Source: Brassica napus (taxonomy: Eukaryota > Streptophyta > Magnoliopsida > Brassicales > Brassicaceae). Taken from it: a DNA stretch of 64,000 nt. The stretch spans positions 124,001 through 188,000 of the forward strand of contig NW_026014839.1 in the NCBI RefSeq assembly GCF_020379485.1, given 5' to 3'. This document shows positions 46,841-58,380 of this stretch, piece by piece. Within the stretch, counting starts at the first letter, position 1. The number at the start of each line of letters is the position of its first letter. The position numbers and the translations under genes are program-made. The notes under the pieces were generated by a model. That model ran no database searches and was not told the origin of the DNA. It saw only the letters and a program-made list of their open reading frames with translations.

Positions 46841-46939
46841 TTCTGAGTCTGTTTCTTTGAGTTAATACTATGTTTCTGAATCTGTTTCTTTGAGTTGATA
46901 CTATGTTTCTGAATCTGTTTCTTTAAGTTGATAATATAT
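46841..46939 (+). repeat. 33-bp tandem repeat, three copies
   Basis: Units start at 46841, 46874 and 46907. Each begins TTCTGA(G/A)TCTGTTTCTTT, followed by a short AGTTGATA-like tail. Confidence 0.8.
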
Positions 46940-47524
46940 CTTAATACTCTGTTTTAATGATATGTCTGGTTCAATTTATACTCTCGTGAAAAGAGAATGT
47001 TTTTGAAAGTGATTTGCACTTTTATACTTGTGTAGATACAATCCCAAACAGACACAATGGGAGACAAGAAACTCTAACTATTGTTTGAATTGGTTACAAC
47101 TCTAAATTGATTTCAGTTGAATGCATCATTATGATTGAAAATTAATCAAATTGTATTCAAAAATCAAAACATGATTAAAAATTAAATATTCAATACATTT
47201 AAATTTAGTTTAAAACTATAAAGCTTTAACTAAAAGCCCACAAAACTTTAAATAAAATAGAGATAGGGTTTTTCACGGATTACCCACGGATAATCCTAAA
47301 GGTTTTAGGTTTTTTGCGGGTTACCCTAATGATACCGGGCTTTTTTAGTTTAGGGTATTTATTGGGCGGGTTTAATTCGGGTTCGGGCCGGGTAATTTTG
47401 CCCATTACAACATCCCTGCATATACTAAAACAACAGGTGCTTACGCGAGTGAGATCCACACTCCACTTGGGACTAGAGTCCATAGATCAGAGAGATTCAA
47501 GAACAAGAAAAACCGACGAGACCA

Positions 47525-48273
47525 ATGGCGACGGAAACGCCGCCGGTACATCCCTTCGTGGCACCGTTATCGTATCTATTGGGAACATGGAGAGGGCAAG
47601 GCGAAGGTGAGTATCCAACGATACCTTCCTTCCGCTACGGCGAAGAGATCCGTTTCTCACATTCCGGCAAGGTAACCATCAGTCCTCACCTCCTTCGTTT
47701 CCTCGATTCGATCGTCTCCTAATTGCGTTGACTTTATGTCTTATTACCTTTCTTCTTAAATCGAACTGTTGTTGTTGTTGTATAGCCGGTGATAGCTTAC
47801 ACGCAGAAGACATGGAAGTTGGAAACAGGAGACCCGATGCACGCAGAGAGCGGTTACTTTCGTCCGAAGCCAGACGGTTCCATTGAAGTCGTTATAGCTC
47901 AGAGCTCAGGTCTCGTCGAGGTCCAGGTAAAAGACCTAACTACCCTTACATCTAATAAACAAACTTATATATCTTCTGATTATAATTGATTTTCAGAAAG
48001 GAGCTTACAATGTCGATAAGCAAACGATAACACTCAACAGTGAGCTTATTGGAAACGCATCCAAGGTTATAAGACATGATCCTCTCTGCGACAAACAGCT
48101 TCATGTTTTTAATTGAGTTTGTTGATTTGGTCTTCTTTGTGTTTGATTTACAGGTGAAGGAGACAAGCAGAGGATTTGAATTGGTTGATGGGAAGCTATC
48201 CTACGTGGTTCATATGAGTACAACCACTAATCATCTTCAACCTCATCTCAAAGCCACTCTCGAAAAGCTTTGA
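47525..48273 (+). CDS. nitrobindin-like heme-binding protein
   Basis: Four exons (47525-47671, 47786-47926, 47997-48065, 48154-48273) give 477 nt, 158 aa. It is a ten-stranded beta-barrel protein of the nitrobindin/THAP4-C family (formerly DUF1794). The GTWRGQGEGEYP signature is at residues 20-31. His150 in PHLKATLEKL matches the proximal heme ligand His158 of Arabidopsis nitrobindin, and His68 in PMHAESGY matches its His76; the constant offset of eight reflects a shorter N-terminus. Family members bind ferric heme and react with nitric oxide or peroxynitrite. It is the apparent orthologue of AT1G79260 and lies in the expected order between AGC1.7 and ECT8. The start ATG is the first in frame. 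Confidence 0.92.
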
Positions 48274-49689
48274 ATCCCCTGCAATTCTTCTCACAAACAA
48301 ACTTACGCTTGTTACCAACCATTTTGATTTGATACTCTTTTTTGTGAGCTTAACGGGCCTTTCTAAATATCAGTTGAAAGGCCCATTAAGCATAATGTGA
48401 TTCTAATGTATTTCGTTAAGCCCATATGATTATACTTTTCTCTCTGCGCTTTTTTTAGTGCCTCTACCTTTTGATCTCAAGACTTTAAGAATGGAAATTA
48501 CTGTTGTTTAAAAAAAAAAAATGGAGATTACTCAAACATAGTCTTCAGTTTATAAAAACTTACAAGAATAACAACAAAGTTAAATATAAATCTATACTGA
48601 TGAAGTCCTAATCAACGAAGATAATTTATCACAGCTATTTTTTTATTGATCAAAGCTATTTATATTTATTGGTCAATTTCCATATGCAATCTTATTAACT
48701 TGGTATTCATACGTAATCAATCACATATAAAGACAGAAACTCAATCAATACATACATACAAAATCATATAGGTGCGAAGCAGACACGTTTAGGCCACGGC
48801 AAATACAAAACGTGGCGCCGTGTAACCCTATTGCGCTCCATGGATTTGAATTATTGTATTTACATAGTTACATAAGATTTTTATTTATTTGGCTTCTTAT
48901 GCGATGTTTGACAAATATTTGCTTGATCATGAAACAATATCTGCTTCGGATATAATACTAATGGATATAACACTTTTTATTTTCTAAAATAAGTAATGTA
49001 AGGTGACGCAAAATTTACTTATTAGTCGCAATCAACCGAAGAGAAGTTAGGAGTTCATTCTTGAAGTTGTAGGGGTGGTAAATCTTAGGGAGTTGTGATA
49101 TCCACCTATTTTGTGGACACTATTTTAAATGATAATAATGAAATAGTTCTGGATTTTGGTGGGGAGCGTATCAATATTGAATGGATACAGTCATGTATAC
49201 GAATGGGCCAGTTGACACCTATTCTAATGATACAAAAGAAAATTAAGCTTGCAATAATGGAACCACACCAAAGGCAAGAGATCTTGATCTACAATCTTTG
49301 AATGACATTCTTCAAAAAAATCCAAACAACAATTGTTGCGTATATGAATTCTTCATATTTTGTTTGTAAACATCGATGATACATAACTAATTTTATTGTT
49401 CTGACAAAGGGTGATACATAACTAAGTAAAATATATAGGCAAAGGAAAAATCTATATACTACATACCGTTTGTCTATTTATATGTTTTAATCTACGTACC
49501 GTTGATAAATATATCAAAACAGTTATTACAAATCTGAAATTTCTTCAAATATACTATGTTTGTTCATATTTTTTCATTCAAGATTATATTAAAATTTGTT
49601 AACACAAAAACAATTAAGAATTAATCATATACATAATTCAGAAGTACCAAAAAGAATTGAAAAATTGCCACAAATATTACATTCATAGT
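48274..49689. other. intergenic region, no clear gene
   Basis: A 5' part contains the nitrobindin 3' UTR. Around 49095-49301 a 68-codon plus-strand frame exists (VDTILNDNNEIVLDFGGERI), but I do not recognise it and nothing supports expression. The rest is AT-rich. Confidence 0.3.
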
Positions 49690-50160
49690 ACCATTTTTCA
49701 TGTTTACACTAATCATTTTTACTATCACTTTTAATACAAATAATAAAGACACTTATATCCTTAAGATTAGCTAATTTAGACTTAGAGTTTAGAGTTGAGG
49801 GATGAGGTGGAGTTTTTGGAATGTGAAATTTAGGATTCTAACAAATATATAAATAAATACTTAAACTATATATATTTTTAAAAAAATAGTTTCAAAAATA
49901 ATTCAAAAAATAAAATTCAATTTTTTTTTAAAAAAAAGTTCAAATTTGAAAAAGTATAATTCGAAACATAAAAAAATTTGTTATTTTTATTTATTTATTT
50001 TATATTTTATTTATTTAAATAATAATTTATTATATATATAAATAACAAAATTATAAGAGTCTTTTGTTATTTAATGAAGAAAATATTTTTGAAAAAATAT
50101 TTTTAGTGATGGTAATAACAAAAATTGATATCATAAAAGTGATAAACATAAAAAATTTCC
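49690..50160. mobile_element. AT-rich MITE, longer relative of 5100-5435
   Basis: The interior shares ATATATAAATAA, TAATTTATTATATATATA and ATAAGAGTCTTTTG with the element at 5100-5435, in the same order. The ends carry opposite-strand similarity, CATTTTTCATGTTTACACTA against TTTTTTATGTTTATCACTTT. It is non-coding; boundaries are approximate. Confidence 0.45.
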
Positions 50161-50847
50161 AAAAGAATGCAAAAGTTTATGAATATAAATATACCATTTC
50201 GTGAACAGAAAAAGTGAAGCATTTTTGTGATTTTTTAATTATTTGTAGTATCTTTTTGAAGAATAATAATAATCTTATTTGTGGTATCGCTCGGATTGAA
50301 AGATATATGGAGAGACCGAGAGAGAGAGAGAGAGACAGTGTCAAATCCATTGTTTTCAACTATCTAATATTATATTCTTTCTCTTTTTTTTTTTTTTTCC
50401 AAAACCATATTCTATGCATTTTATCATTTTCCCGACCATGAGAATTGGTCCTAACTTTTTTTCCATAGAATATATATTCATATGGAAGATAATTAAATTA
50501 ATGTTGTTAGCTGATGCCAAATTATTATTCTTTTTTTTTATAACCTTTTGGAGAGCACTTTGAAATTATTATATTTAAAAGAGCACTTTGAAGAGAGTTG
50601 AGTAATAAGAATACCCTAGATTCCTTTTGAGACACTTTTTTTTTGCATATATTCCCTAAATTCCAGATAGAAAAATTGGCAATAAAACATGTTTTAACTT
50701 CGTCTATAGCCTGTTGACAAAAAAAAAAAAACTTCGTCTATAGCCTAATCGAACGGCCAGTGTTCTCAAATTCCATGACGTGAACAATTGTTGACCATCC
50801 ATCCATCTGTACCTCTTCCCAACCTCTTTGTTTTAATTTTAACTATA
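50161..50847. other. intergenic DNA next to Helitron 3' end
   Basis: AT-rich, with a GA microsatellite at about 50316-50335. Two overlapping copies of AACTTCGTCTATAGCCT(G/A) flank an A-run at about 50697-50746. No gene seen. Confidence 0.4.
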
Positions 50848-53323
50848 CTAGAGCTTCTATCCGCGCTACGCGCGGATTATATACTTTAAAAAATTTATTT
50901 GTAATTATTTATTAATAAGTGAATATGTTTGATGGTATCTTTACCAGATTTTTCTTTTTTCCTAATTTTTTGCTTGTTATAAATTTGGGCTATTTCTTTA
51001 AAAAAATTGTATATACACCACTTAACTTTTGTTATTATAATATGTTTACATTTTATGAACACAAAGAAGATGGTGTTGAAATCCGCTTATCTTTTATGTC
51101 ATAGAGGAGCGGATACAAAAAGAAATTGGTATAAACTATAGAGCATATAGCCATTTTTATAACTAATGTTTAATTATATGTATATAGATTTGGCACTAAC
51201 TATAATGGAAACAAAAAGAAGAAATTAGAGTTGGGCACATGCCACACCCCCTCTTGCGGTGAATACTAACTTTTACTCTCTGTTTTCGATTAGTTTTAGA
51301 ATATGTAGTAGATGGTAAATTAAATTGGGGGTTTGTGTGTCTTTGTTGTAATATTAGTTTGTAATGTATTGTTATTGTAATAATTTTACTCTCATGTGTC
51401 ATATAGTCCTTTATCTTTTTAATTTTAATTTTTATGTTTTGGTGAATAAAGAACATGCACTTATATATAAGAGGAGATATTTTAATTATTATTTTTATTT
51501 TAATAGTATTACATTTCTGGTTGCAATAATATTATAACACGTTTATTTATATGAGAAAATGCATTTTGAACTCAATAAATGTCACATTTTATTTTCTTCT
51601 GAAGTTGATGTTCATTTACAATTATGTATCGTATTTAAATATGATATTTACTCTTGTGAAGTTCAGTTATCCCAAACCACTGGATACAACTTATTGTTTT
51701 ATCGGAATATAATTTTTTTCCTGCTATAAAAGTGAATACTACTTTTTCTATTCTTACTTTTAAATGTGTTTAATATATGTTGTAACTGATAGTAGGATTT
51801 CATTTGTTGTGGAAATACAGTTATATATTTTTAGTTTAACACTTCTAAACAGTCGATTAATTGTTGGTATATAGATTTCTCATGTATCACATAAAAATGT
51901 TTGTCAAGCTAGCTCTTTCGACTGCTTGTTTTATGTGTTTATGGTTCAGATTTTTGCAGATACATGTCATTATTTAATGTTTGACTTGTACATTAATATT
52001 ATTTTGTTGTTATTGTATGTAATTGTTTTGGGGGGAATGATTGATACAACAATGATTAATATTTATGTGATGATATTTTACTGATTTTCGTGAAGTTATC
52101 ATTGGTGTTAACTTTTGGGAATATAATTATAGTGATTTTATTATTCTGTTTCTGTCATAAATTTCCATCTAAATTATTTATTTGAACCAATTTTAAATGT
52201 CTTTTTTTTCTAACTTTTGGTTCATCTTATTTATTTATTTATTTATTTTCATTTTCGGCCATAATCTTTTTTCTGAATGTATTGTTGCACTTTTTCATAG
52301 TTACTTCATTTGTTAATTTTTTTTCTTTCCAGCCTCATCTATGATGTAAAGACTGTGCCTAGGTCTAGCTCTACCATTTGTCTAAGTTGTTTGTTATTTG
52401 TTTGATAAAAATGTTAAGATAGTTTTTTTGTATTTTTTATGAGTTCTTAAGATTCTCTGTTGATTCCAATACCATGACGTTAAATTCAAGCTGATCGTCT
52501 TCATGATCTTTGGCGGAACATGATGTTATGCTTGAAGGCGAGTAGGCGACGATGGCCATTTAGTATAAGACTATGAGATGAATTAAAAAAAAATGGATGC
52601 ATTATGACGTGTGTCTGATTAGAGCTTGATTTTGTTGTAATATTGAATTCATTTTTTCTATTTATGTAAGATAGGAAAACAGAACCTTTTTCTAAACCAT
52701 TCCAGAGATTAGTACAAATTTTGTATCTAATATATAATTAGTCATGTTTAAGACCAAACTAAATTATATGCATTTTAAACATGAGAAACTTAAACAAAAT
52801 TCTATTCAAATTAAAAGAAAATCAAACTATGAATTTATGTTACTTCAAAATCAAATTTGTCAAATTTGTCGTCTCGGTAGTATATTGGTTATTGTTATAC
52901 ATGCAATGATAAAACCAAAATAAATAATTCTTTAGGGATAGTAATAAGGACGATTCAAGCTAAATGACAGAAACCGAGACACTTTATCTTGGATGTGTGT
53001 GTATAATATGTGTGGATGGATGGGACGAATAATTGGGATTCATATTTTTACCCATTATGAGAATTTTAGATTTATCTGTTATATACATCACTCAAATATG
53101 TATACTTTCTCTGTAATTTTCCATGGTTGAAGGAAATCCTCAGTGTAAAAAAAATTGACTCTCACCATAGATCCTAAGTATGAAATAGAGTAATGGAATT
53201 TAAAATACATACAAAGCTACTCATTCATACACATGCATTGCATATAATCCAAAGAGTATGTACTCTCACTCTGTCACTCCTGCACATGCATTGCATTAAA
53301 AGTTTCCATCGGTTATGAAACAT

Positions 53324-53340
53324 CCCCCCCCCCCCCCCCC
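53324..53340 (+). repeat. 17-base poly-C run
   Basis: An uninterrupted run of 17 C in AT-rich DNA, inside the 50848-57828 Helitron. It is unusual for this genome. Its exact length may be uncertain, because homopolymers are error-prone in sequencing. Confidence 0.9.
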
Positions 53341-53414
53341 GAAGCAGATTTCTTGATCTTACGCTACTAAAAAGATATCAATCCATATCATTTTTGTTCA
53401 TGTTCCATCAGTCT

Positions 53415-53725
53415 GAAATCAGTATTAAACTCAAACAAAGTATCTCTTATCAGCAACCATGTTAAGATCATGCTTTGAAGTTTACTTGAGTTTTTCAGAG
53501 AGTTTGATGACTTTCTCGAAACTTTTCCTGGTTTCCTTTTTCCTATGGATACTGCTAAAATCCAAAGCTTCTTCAACAAACAGAGCATAGACCTCTCGTC
53601 TCCCAACAGAGAGTGCAGCTGACACTGGACTTACCTCATAAAGAAGATTCCCAACCATCCTGGGCGCGCTTCACTTGGTTGCCTCTTGCCACGTTTTCTT
53701 TACCTGCAGAGAATGCTTCATCTTG
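53415..53725 (-). pseudogene. SpoU/TrmH rRNA 2'-O-methyltransferase fragment (captured)
   Basis: On the minus strand a frame reads MVGNLLYEVSPVSAALSVGR, then REVYALFVEEALDFSS and KSFEKVIKLSEKLK. After a stop it continues as SKHDLNMV. This matches the N-terminal substrate-binding (ribosomal L30-like) region of plant organellar SpoU-family RNA ribose methyltransferases, in which GVSPVSAAL...REFYALYVQE is typical. The catalytic knot domain is absent. It sits inside the Helitron in the same orientation, consistent with gene capture. Family identification is from memory and fairly strong; the exact parent is not determined. Confidence 0.7.
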
Positions 53726-54707
53726 TTTTGAAATAGACAACTTGATTTTTGTCTAAAGAGTTCCCATCATAAATGTCAATACTTTCATCCGAGTTAGAAT
53801 TGTTGGAAAGGTTTAACTTTAACATGATAGTTTGATTATTTTAATCCTGTGGAAAGGTTTATTGATGAGCTTTCATTATTTGTTTGCTTTTTATTTTGCA
53901 TTCACTATTTGTTTGCTTTTATTTTGCTTAGTTTCCATCCAAATTTGACCATATAAGCTTTACTGATCTTGAACTCTCCTCTTCAAAATATTTTTTTGTC
54001 GTATGAATTTTTTCTATTTATTTTTGAAGTAATATTTTTAGATTATATTATATATTTTCACTAAATTAATATTTTTGTTGACTAAATCGTTTACCAAGCA
54101 CAAATTCAATATGGATTTTTGTCAATTTTTATATATTTTTATTCCTTATATATAATGTTTTAGCTGTTTTTTGTAAAAAAAGTTATTTTGATTGCATATT
54201 ACTAATTTATTATGGTTTCTATCATTTTCTGGTAAATTTGTCTATGCTTGAACTTGGTAACAAAAGAAATATATGGGAGATTCCCTTTTATTATTTTTCA
54301 TGGTTCTAGGTTTTATGAAATTTGAAGAACAATACCATAAATATTTTTTTGTGGTTTTTTTCTATCTATATTTGAAATTTATGTATTTTAGATTATCTAA
54401 TATACAATTATCTAATTTGCTATTTGCTAAATTTTTTTTTACCAAGTTGAAGTTAATAAAGTATTTTCACTAAATATTTATTATTTTACTTGTTATATCT
54501 AATTAGTTTCTTATGAAAAAAAAAAATCTAATTAGTTTTTGAGTTTCCAACAGATACCTCTTTTGTTATGTTTCTGAATTAGAAACTTGTGGGGCGGGCA
54601 ACAGAAAAAAATATTGCGTGAACTCATGGCCTTTAGAAAGCACACTTGGCGTGGACCTGCAGCTAGTCATGGAACATGTTCGAGCCATGAATCAGAGCTT
54701 TCGTATT

Positions 54708-54830
54708 GTGTATCAAAATTGTGTACTTAAGTTGGTGCTTTCTCAAGTAATCAAAGAAAAGTCATATTTTTATCAAAATTGTGTACTTAAGTTGGTGTTT
54801 TCCCAAGTAAAAAAAAAAAGAAAAATCATA
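54708..54830 (+). repeat. 60-bp tandem duplication
   Basis: TATCAAAATTGTGTACTTAA, followed by GTTGGTG(C/T)TTTC(T/C)CAAGTAA and AGAAAA(G/A)TCATAT, occurs twice in tandem (starting about 54711 and 54771). It is inside the Helitron and non-coding. Confidence 0.8.
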
Positions 54831-56564
54831 TATTTCTTACAACCAAGAGCACAAATCATTATACAGTTGCACAGCTTACTAAGCTATTAGATGCAATCCT
54901 AAGTTGCTCTTCTGTGGTTTTCTCATATGTTTTCCTTTACTGTCAAGATCAGAGGACTGCAAAGAAAATTAAAATGATAATATCACATTTAAAAACATGG
55001 ATTTGCAATATATAAAGATAAGAGAGTAGGAAAAAAAAACAAGTGATCAGTGATAACGTTGTGCAGAATCAAATCAATCTCTGACTTGAATAGTGATAAT
55101 ATCTTACTGACTTTGACGTCTTTGTGCATCAGGAAGATCACAGAGACAATGCATTGTACAAAAATTAAAAGAGTTTTGACTGCTCCCCAAGTCTTGTTGG
55201 ACTGATGATTCCAGCATCACTTTAGTGTTTTCACTAACCACCAGCCACTTTCTTTTCAGAACCTCTTCTGTGAGTTTGGAGCTTCAGTCGAGCAGGAAAA
55301 GCAAGGTATTAAATAGTAGAAACATGTTTGCATGTATGGTAAAAAGGCGTGTCCTTAGCTTCTGGTATTTCTGGTAAGAAAAAAGATGTGTCAAATCCCA
55401 AAAGGATTTAAACATAAAACATTTTAGGACACCACAAGCAAAAGGGAAGTAGGTGCTCACATTGACCATATCGATCAAATATCCTGGTAACAATTCACTT
55501 AGAGTTGTACACTGGTTTCAGAAAGACTTGTAGGTCTTAGAGTCCAACGTGCAGATCATCCTGAGTGTGCCACAATCATTGTCCAAAGCAGGCTTCAAGA
55601 TCTGCTGCACCAACCATTAAAGTATTCATCATGCTAACTATTTGTTTGATACAAACTTTCTCTATGTTCCATGGCAATTAAAAGGTGAGCCTCCTGCTCC
55701 TCGCCAAGTCCTTTTGCAATAAAACATCGTAACTGAATGAAGCCAATTGTGAAAAATTCTGCAAAATAATATTAATAATGTCATATAATTTGACAATAAT
55801 CTCTTCCAAGAAAATAATATAATTTCCTCAACGTTACTTGTTTATTTATTTATCTATACTAAGCTTTCCTAACTACCCAACAACTTCAACTAAAGTAAAT
55901 AGAGATCCATACTTGCTTTTAGCTGCATTAGTGTGGAAGGAGAGATTTTACGTTAAAAGAAAAGTTAGATCGAGAGATAGTAAGATGGAGAATCAAAGTT
56001 GGTCAGATTGGTGCATTCATCCAACTAAAAGACAGACGAAACAATGATTGCACCTACTCTAGATGTTTACCTTTGGTATAGATAGTTTCTCATTTAGCTT
56101 CTTTTAACCCAGACCACGATGTGTTATATCATCCGCTGATTACAAATTCTACGATGACTCCAGCTATCTACTCCACAAAACACTCTTTCATAATCTGGTA
56201 TCTGCTGTATAGAAAAGTGTATTGTTATTTCATGAACCTAACTTCCCAAAAAAATCAACAAAAATGACATGAACTTATAGCATTATTACCTCTAACGTAC
56301 TGACTCTGAGATTGGTTAGTGACGTCTCTTCCTCGAGTTTTTACTGTTTTCTTTATTACCTTGGCGAGCCTTTTCTTTTCAATACTACCATGCTTTGAAG
56401 TTCAAGACACGTAGCTTTATGTCAAAGAAACAAATACATTTTAACTAATGATCAGTCATGGATGAGTCTTTGGATACAGGAAGGCAAGATACTCTAAGCA
56501 TTTGGAAAAAAAAAGGATCGAATATTTAGGGTGTCAATAAAACCTACCGGCTTGGATAATCATA

Positions 56565-57160
56565 TGAGCATCGCCCATCTTATACTCAAGTGCTCCTGTT
56601 TAAAAAAAAATAACACAAAAACATGAGGAGAGAAATATCTCCGACCAAACTCATCGATCCATTATTAATCACATATGAATCACCTAAATTACACTGTCAG
56701 GAACAATAACATCAACCGAACCACTTCGGATTAAAGAATCCACACGACTAAGGGCTTGTTCGCGCCAATTAGGCTGTGATAGAAGTATATTTTCTGTGTT
56801 TATACAGATTACCCTAGCAAGTGACGAGTCAATAGAATGCTCAGCATGTACAAACACACAGGTTCTTGTACGCCAAGATACATTTTTTTAGAAAAGTCAG
56901 ACCTTTCGAATACAATATCGTTCAGTACAGAACATAGTCATAGAGTTGAAGAAATATACAATAACCCCTTGTTTCTATGCTTAATGCTTCAGCCCTTGTT
57001 GTTTTCTTCAAGACCCTACGACAACCAAATCTAAGACCAGTAATATCTCTACATTAACAAAGGACACTTTTTTTTTGAAAAAGTAGTATAACTAAGAGAT
57101 GTCTACCCTGCATCGAGAGCAAAAGATCTGGTAAAGTATAACGTGACATATCTAGGAGCA
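56565..57160 (-). pseudogene. RecA homologue fragment (captured, three exons)
   Basis: Three minus-strand exon-like blocks appear in the correct RecA order. Near 57150-57100 is TRSFALDAG, matching TGSFALD. At 56870-56700 is CVFVHAEHSIDSSLA, then INTENILLSQPNWREQALS and LIRSGSVDVIVPDSV, matching the Walker-B region (DAEHALDPSLA... LLLSQPDCGEQALS... SVDVIVVDSV). At 56605-56560 is MGDAHMIIQA, matching GEMGDAHMAMQAR. Introns with GT/AG edges separate them. The Walker A exon is missing, and residues are changed (D to H in DAEH; the CGE tripeptide of SQPDCGEQ to WRE). The match is to plant organellar RECA proteins (RECA2/RECA3). It lies in the Helitron in the same orientation. Confidence 0.8.
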
Positions 57161-57284
57161 ACCTGGAGGTAAAAGGAATGAATCAATCTCTTCTGATCTC
57201 AATGGTCGACATCCTCTGTTTCTTAGCTCTCATCTGTTAACCGCGAGTCTTTGGCTCTTCCTTGCCAAATCACCTGAGAAAAAA

Positions 57285-57560
57285 TTAACAACGGAAAATT
57301 TTACGCTTGCCCAAAACCTGTTCTAGATCATTAAACCAAATGACCCAGGTGAGAAAATTTACCAGTAAATCTCTAGCAAGATTAAAGGAAATCTCCACGG
57401 AGGGTACAGATTTGACATCTCCAAGAGAAAACTGGACGGCAGAAAGAGAGAGCCTAGAAAAAATTGTATCGATGAATTGAAGCTCAAGAACTGGTCGTAG
57501 TTGATTGAATGTCATAGTTGCAGACGTTTCTCAGAATCATCAATTGAGAGGAGGATCTGG
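57285..57560 (-). other. possible Helitron-derived first exon
   Basis: From an ATG at 57515 a minus-strand frame, preceded by a CT-rich leader, reads MTFNQLRPVLELQFIDTIFS and continues to about 57285. It may be the leader exon of the captured RecA transcript. I do not recognise a domain in it. Confidence 0.25.
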
Positions 57561-57865
57561 ACCGTGAGCGTTCACACAGCGAAGAAGAAGAAGAAGAGTC
57601 TAGAAAAAAGCCACGACAATGGTTTTTATCGGAGATTTGGTATTACTGAGATGGGCTTCATATTAGCACTGGATATTATTAGTGGCCCAGACATCTGGCC
57701 CGGTTTTATATTAGTCGATTTGAAACCTTGTATGACGTAGCAGAATAATACTTTTTGATTGGCTGAATATATCAACTGACGTGGATAGGTTTAGAGTGGA
57801 GGATATTCTCCTTTTAGTATAGGTTAGATATTCCAACTAAAATAAATAAGAAGAGAACAAAGAAA

Positions 57866-57875
57866 TATAAAAAAT
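57866..57875 (+). promoter_or_regulatory. TATA box of the ECT8-like gene
   Basis: TATAAAAAAT lies about 30 bp upstream of a CT-rich leader starting near 57895. The 5' end of the minus-strand Helitron (57828) is only 38 bp further upstream, so more distal promoter sequence belongs to the transposon. Confidence 0.55.
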
Positions 57876-58022
57876 AGAGAAAAAAGGAAAAAAAGACCTC
57901 TGTTCTTATTTCTTCTTCATCAACCACTACCCTTCTCTCTATAACTCATCATATCTCTGTTTTTCTCTGTTCCGTATCTGTACTTTGTTTTCAGGTAAAA
58001 AAGATTATCTTATCATTTTTTT

Positions 58023-58045
58023 CACACACACACACACACACACAC
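58023..58045 (+). repeat. CA microsatellite in ECT8 leader intron
   Basis: An uninterrupted (CA)11-12 run just before CGTGTG. It lies in the intron between the CT-rich 5' leader exon (donor at about 57995) and the ATG exon. Confidence 0.85.
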
Positions 58046-58380
58046 GTGTGAACGTATGTTGTTCTTATAATCTTATGAGTCTTTTAACTTTTGCGCTTGG
58101 CCTTTATCTGAATTCTTTGTATATATAATATGTGTGTTTAGTGCTCTGTTTCTTGTGATTAGACTCAGCAGTCTTATCTTCAAAAAGAAGAAAATAAAAA
58201 AAGTATATATCGTTCACGTCTAGTAGTAAGCTTTTTTTTCAGTACGACTAAGTATTCAGACATCTGCTCACGTTGCTAATGTTTGTGTCTGTTCTATACT
58301 TACATATATTCTGTCTATTGATTGGTTTCTTGGAAGATTTCTCAGAGAACGTTTGTTTATATGTTTCAGTCACTGAAGAT

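Larger units (their letters stand above)
44643..47524. other. intergenic region between AGC1.7 and nitrobindin genes
   Basis: Divergent upstream regions of the two genes. Besides the Emigrant MITE and small tandem repeats listed separately, there is a (TA)n run near 46192-46215. A short coding-like piece near 46480-46553 (EDYFDEDNLDKDPTTTTSSS) ends in TGA and may be an old transposase tail. A GGGTTA/CCGGGT-rich dispersed repeat spans 47268-47415. Confidence 0.4.
50848..57828 (-). mobile_element. Helitron carrying host gene fragments (6981 bp)
   Basis: Read on the minus strand it starts TCTAACCTATACTAAAAGG at 57828 after an A, with sub-terminal TATCCACGTCAG and CAGCCAATCAAAAAGT words shared with the Helitron at 5899. 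It ends with the hairpin ATCCGCGCGTAGCGCGGAT, a spacer AGAAGCT, and CTAG at 50851-50848, next to a T. No Rep/helicase was found. Its interior carries minus-strand fragments of a RecA gene (56565-57160) and a SpoU-type methyltransferase gene (53415-53725), in the same orientation as the element. The 5' end lies in the ECT8 promoter region. Confidence 0.8.

Noticed and set aside
49095..49301. Possible gene of 68 codons between nitrobindin and the Helitron
   Set aside because: No recognisable domain, no promoter or splice context, and the length is compatible with chance.
55284..55493. Possible third captured gene in the 50.8-57.8 kb Helitron
   Set aside because: The minus-strand frame YLIDMVNVSTYFPFACG has stops nearby and I could not connect it to a family, so it is not claimed.
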